Shown here: positions 5,300 through 6,104 of the stretch, one piece after another | Layout of the letters: each line of letters opens with the position of its first letter | How positions within the stretch are numbered: position 1 is the first letter of the stretch | Assembly: GCA_023427825.1 (NCBI GenBank) | Contig: JAEZAI010000327.1 | Span: 1 to 6,104 of the forward strand | Length of the DNA: 6,104 nt | Direction: 5' to 3' | Source of the DNA: Actinomycetes bacterium | GTDB taxonomy: Bacteria; Actinomycetota; Acidimicrobiia; Acidimicrobiales; Microtrichaceae | Program-made: the position numbers and the translations under genes | Notes under the pieces: model-generated | What the model saw: the letters and a program-made list of their open reading frames with translations, nothing else | The model's database searches: none | Told to the model about the DNA's origin: nothing

Positions 5300-6104
5300 T
5301 CAGCCGGTGCCGTCGCCGCCTCGGACGAACGAGGCGATGCCGGCGGCGACTGCGTCGGCGAACTGGTCGCGGAACTGGTCATCCATGATCAGCGCGGCGT
5401 CCGCTGCGTTGCGCATGTTCCCGCTCTCCACGTAGACGGCGGGGACGTCGTTCATGTTGAGCCCGCCGAGGTCGCTGCGGGTGTCGAAGCCGTTGCGGTC
5501 GCCGATGTAGTCCGCCGGCGGCATGTCGGTGCCCTGATCGATCGCCGTGTGCATCGCTGCGCCGAGTGCTCGGGAGGACTCGAAGATGTCATCGGTCAGG
5601 CCCTCGGTGTCCGCCGGCATGATGATGTGGAACCCTCGCCCCGACGGCGGCCCGCCGTCTGCATGGATCGACACGAACGCCGCCGCACCTGCCCGGTTCG
5701 CGATCGCCGCCCGCTCGGTCACGCACGGGCCCCAGCCGTTGTCGTCGGGCCGGGTGAGGACGACCGTGAACCCCTGGCCCCGGAGCCGTTCGGCGACCCG
5801 ATTGGCGACATCCCAGTTGAAGGCATGCTCGGGGTAGCCCGCGTTGGTGGCGGTGCCGGTCGTGTTGCAGGCCTTGCGGCCGTTGCCGATGTCGACGAGC
5901 GCGTTGATCTCGGCGGTGTGGCTGCCGTTCGCTCCGTTGTGGCCGGGATCGATCACCACGACAGGTCCCGGCGAGATGGTCGAAGGCGAACTCTCCTCGG
6001 GCGGAGCAGACTCCGTCGTGGTCGAGGCCGGCTCGGTCGTCGTCGTCGCCGGCACCGACGTCGAGGTCGTGGGCCCCCCCCCCCGGTGGTTGTGGTTCGG
6101 AGCG
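5300..6104 (-). CDS. N-acetylmuramoyl-L-alanine amidase (Amidase_3), 5' end cut off
   Basis: Zinc amidase that cuts the bond between N-acetylmuramic acid and L-alanine in peptidoglycan, acting outside the membrane. Numbering from the GTG at 6055, the zinc ligands are His39 (IDPGHNG), Glu76 (GYPEHAF) and His131 (VSIHADGG), with catalytic Glu210 in YVESGNMRN. Cys63 (KACNTTG) and Cys111 (GPCVTER) match the disulfide pair of the mycobacterial amidase Rv3717 (Ami1), to which the whole domain is similar. Residues 1-30 are a Thr/Ser/Pro/Glu linker, and the frame stays open to the window edge. The GTG is thus probably internal, with a signal peptide or further domain lying outside. No cell-wall-binding domain follows the catalytic domain. 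An 11-C run at 6074-6084 may shift the frame of the upstream part. Confidence 0.92.
   Translation of the reverse strand, partial: APNHNHRGGGPTTSTSVPATTTTEPASTTTESAPPEESSPSTISPGPVVVIDPGHNGANGSHTAEINALVDIGNGRKACNTTGTATNAGYPEHAFNWDVANRVAERLRGQGFTVVLTRPDDNGWGPCVTERAAIANRAGAAAFVSIHADGGPPSGRGFHIIMPADTEGLTDDIFESSRALGAAMHTAIDQGTDMPPADYIGDRNGFDTRSDLGGLNMNDVPAVYVESGNMRNAADAALIMDDQFRDQFADAVAAGIASFVRGGDGTG
6074..6084. repeat. 11-base C homopolymer inside the amidase linker
   Basis: Eleven consecutive C on the plus strand (G in the gene sense) lie within the coding frame. Read as given, the upstream codons are APNHNHRGGG. With one base fewer in the run they become SEPQPPGGG, a more natural Pro-rich linker joining PTTSTSVPATTTT. 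This suggests a length error, or slippage, in the run. Confidence 0.7.

Overview
This is a high-GC window with the look of an actinomycete. The codons are strongly GC-ending, the exported proteins carry Thr/Ser/Pro-rich linkers, and the amidase resembles mycobacterial Rv3717. The linker style and gene mix suggest Acidimicrobiia (Ilumatobacter/Iamia-like), but that placement is inference. I see no tRNA, rRNA, CRISPR array, insertion sequence or integrase.

Layout from left to right. (1) 1-76, minus: the first 25 codons of a gene running off the left edge, probably an alpha/beta-hydrolase-fold protein of the kind often fused to adenylate cyclases. (2) 251-2197, minus: a complete carotenoid oxygenase (RPE65/CCD family) with a twin-arginine signal, a lipobox-like cysteine and a Thr/Ser linker. 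All four iron-binding histidines can be placed. (3) 2198-2502: a 305-bp divergent intergenic region with a strong GC hairpin. (4) 2503-2910, plus: a RidA/YjgF-family protein lacking the archetypal substrate-binding arginine. (5) 2911-4470 (or 4515), minus: an AMP-forming acyl-CoA synthetase whose stop codon abuts that of the RidA gene. (6) 4471-4643: a divergent promoter region holding a perfect 13-bp inverted repeat. (7) 4644-5177, plus: a small predicted lipoprotein of unknown function. (8) 5178-5299: a convergent gap with a near-perfect hairpin. (9) 5300 to the right edge, minus: a zinc-dependent N-acetylmuramoyl-L-alanine amidase whose N-terminus is cut off.

The genes do not form one clear pathway. 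Three products (oxygenase, small lipoprotein, amidase) are predicted to act outside the cytoplasm. The acyl-CoA synthetase and RidA protein are cytoplasmic metabolic enzymes with no obvious functional link. Orientation alternates, so most genes are probably transcribed singly; only the oxygenase and the left-edge gene could share a transcript.

I found no convincing undescribed multi-gene system. The points most worth a second look are the perfect inverted repeat between the ligase and lipoprotein genes, the unclassified lipoprotein, the exported oxygenase, the arginine-lacking RidA protein, and an 11-C run near the right edge that probably disturbs the amidase reading frame.
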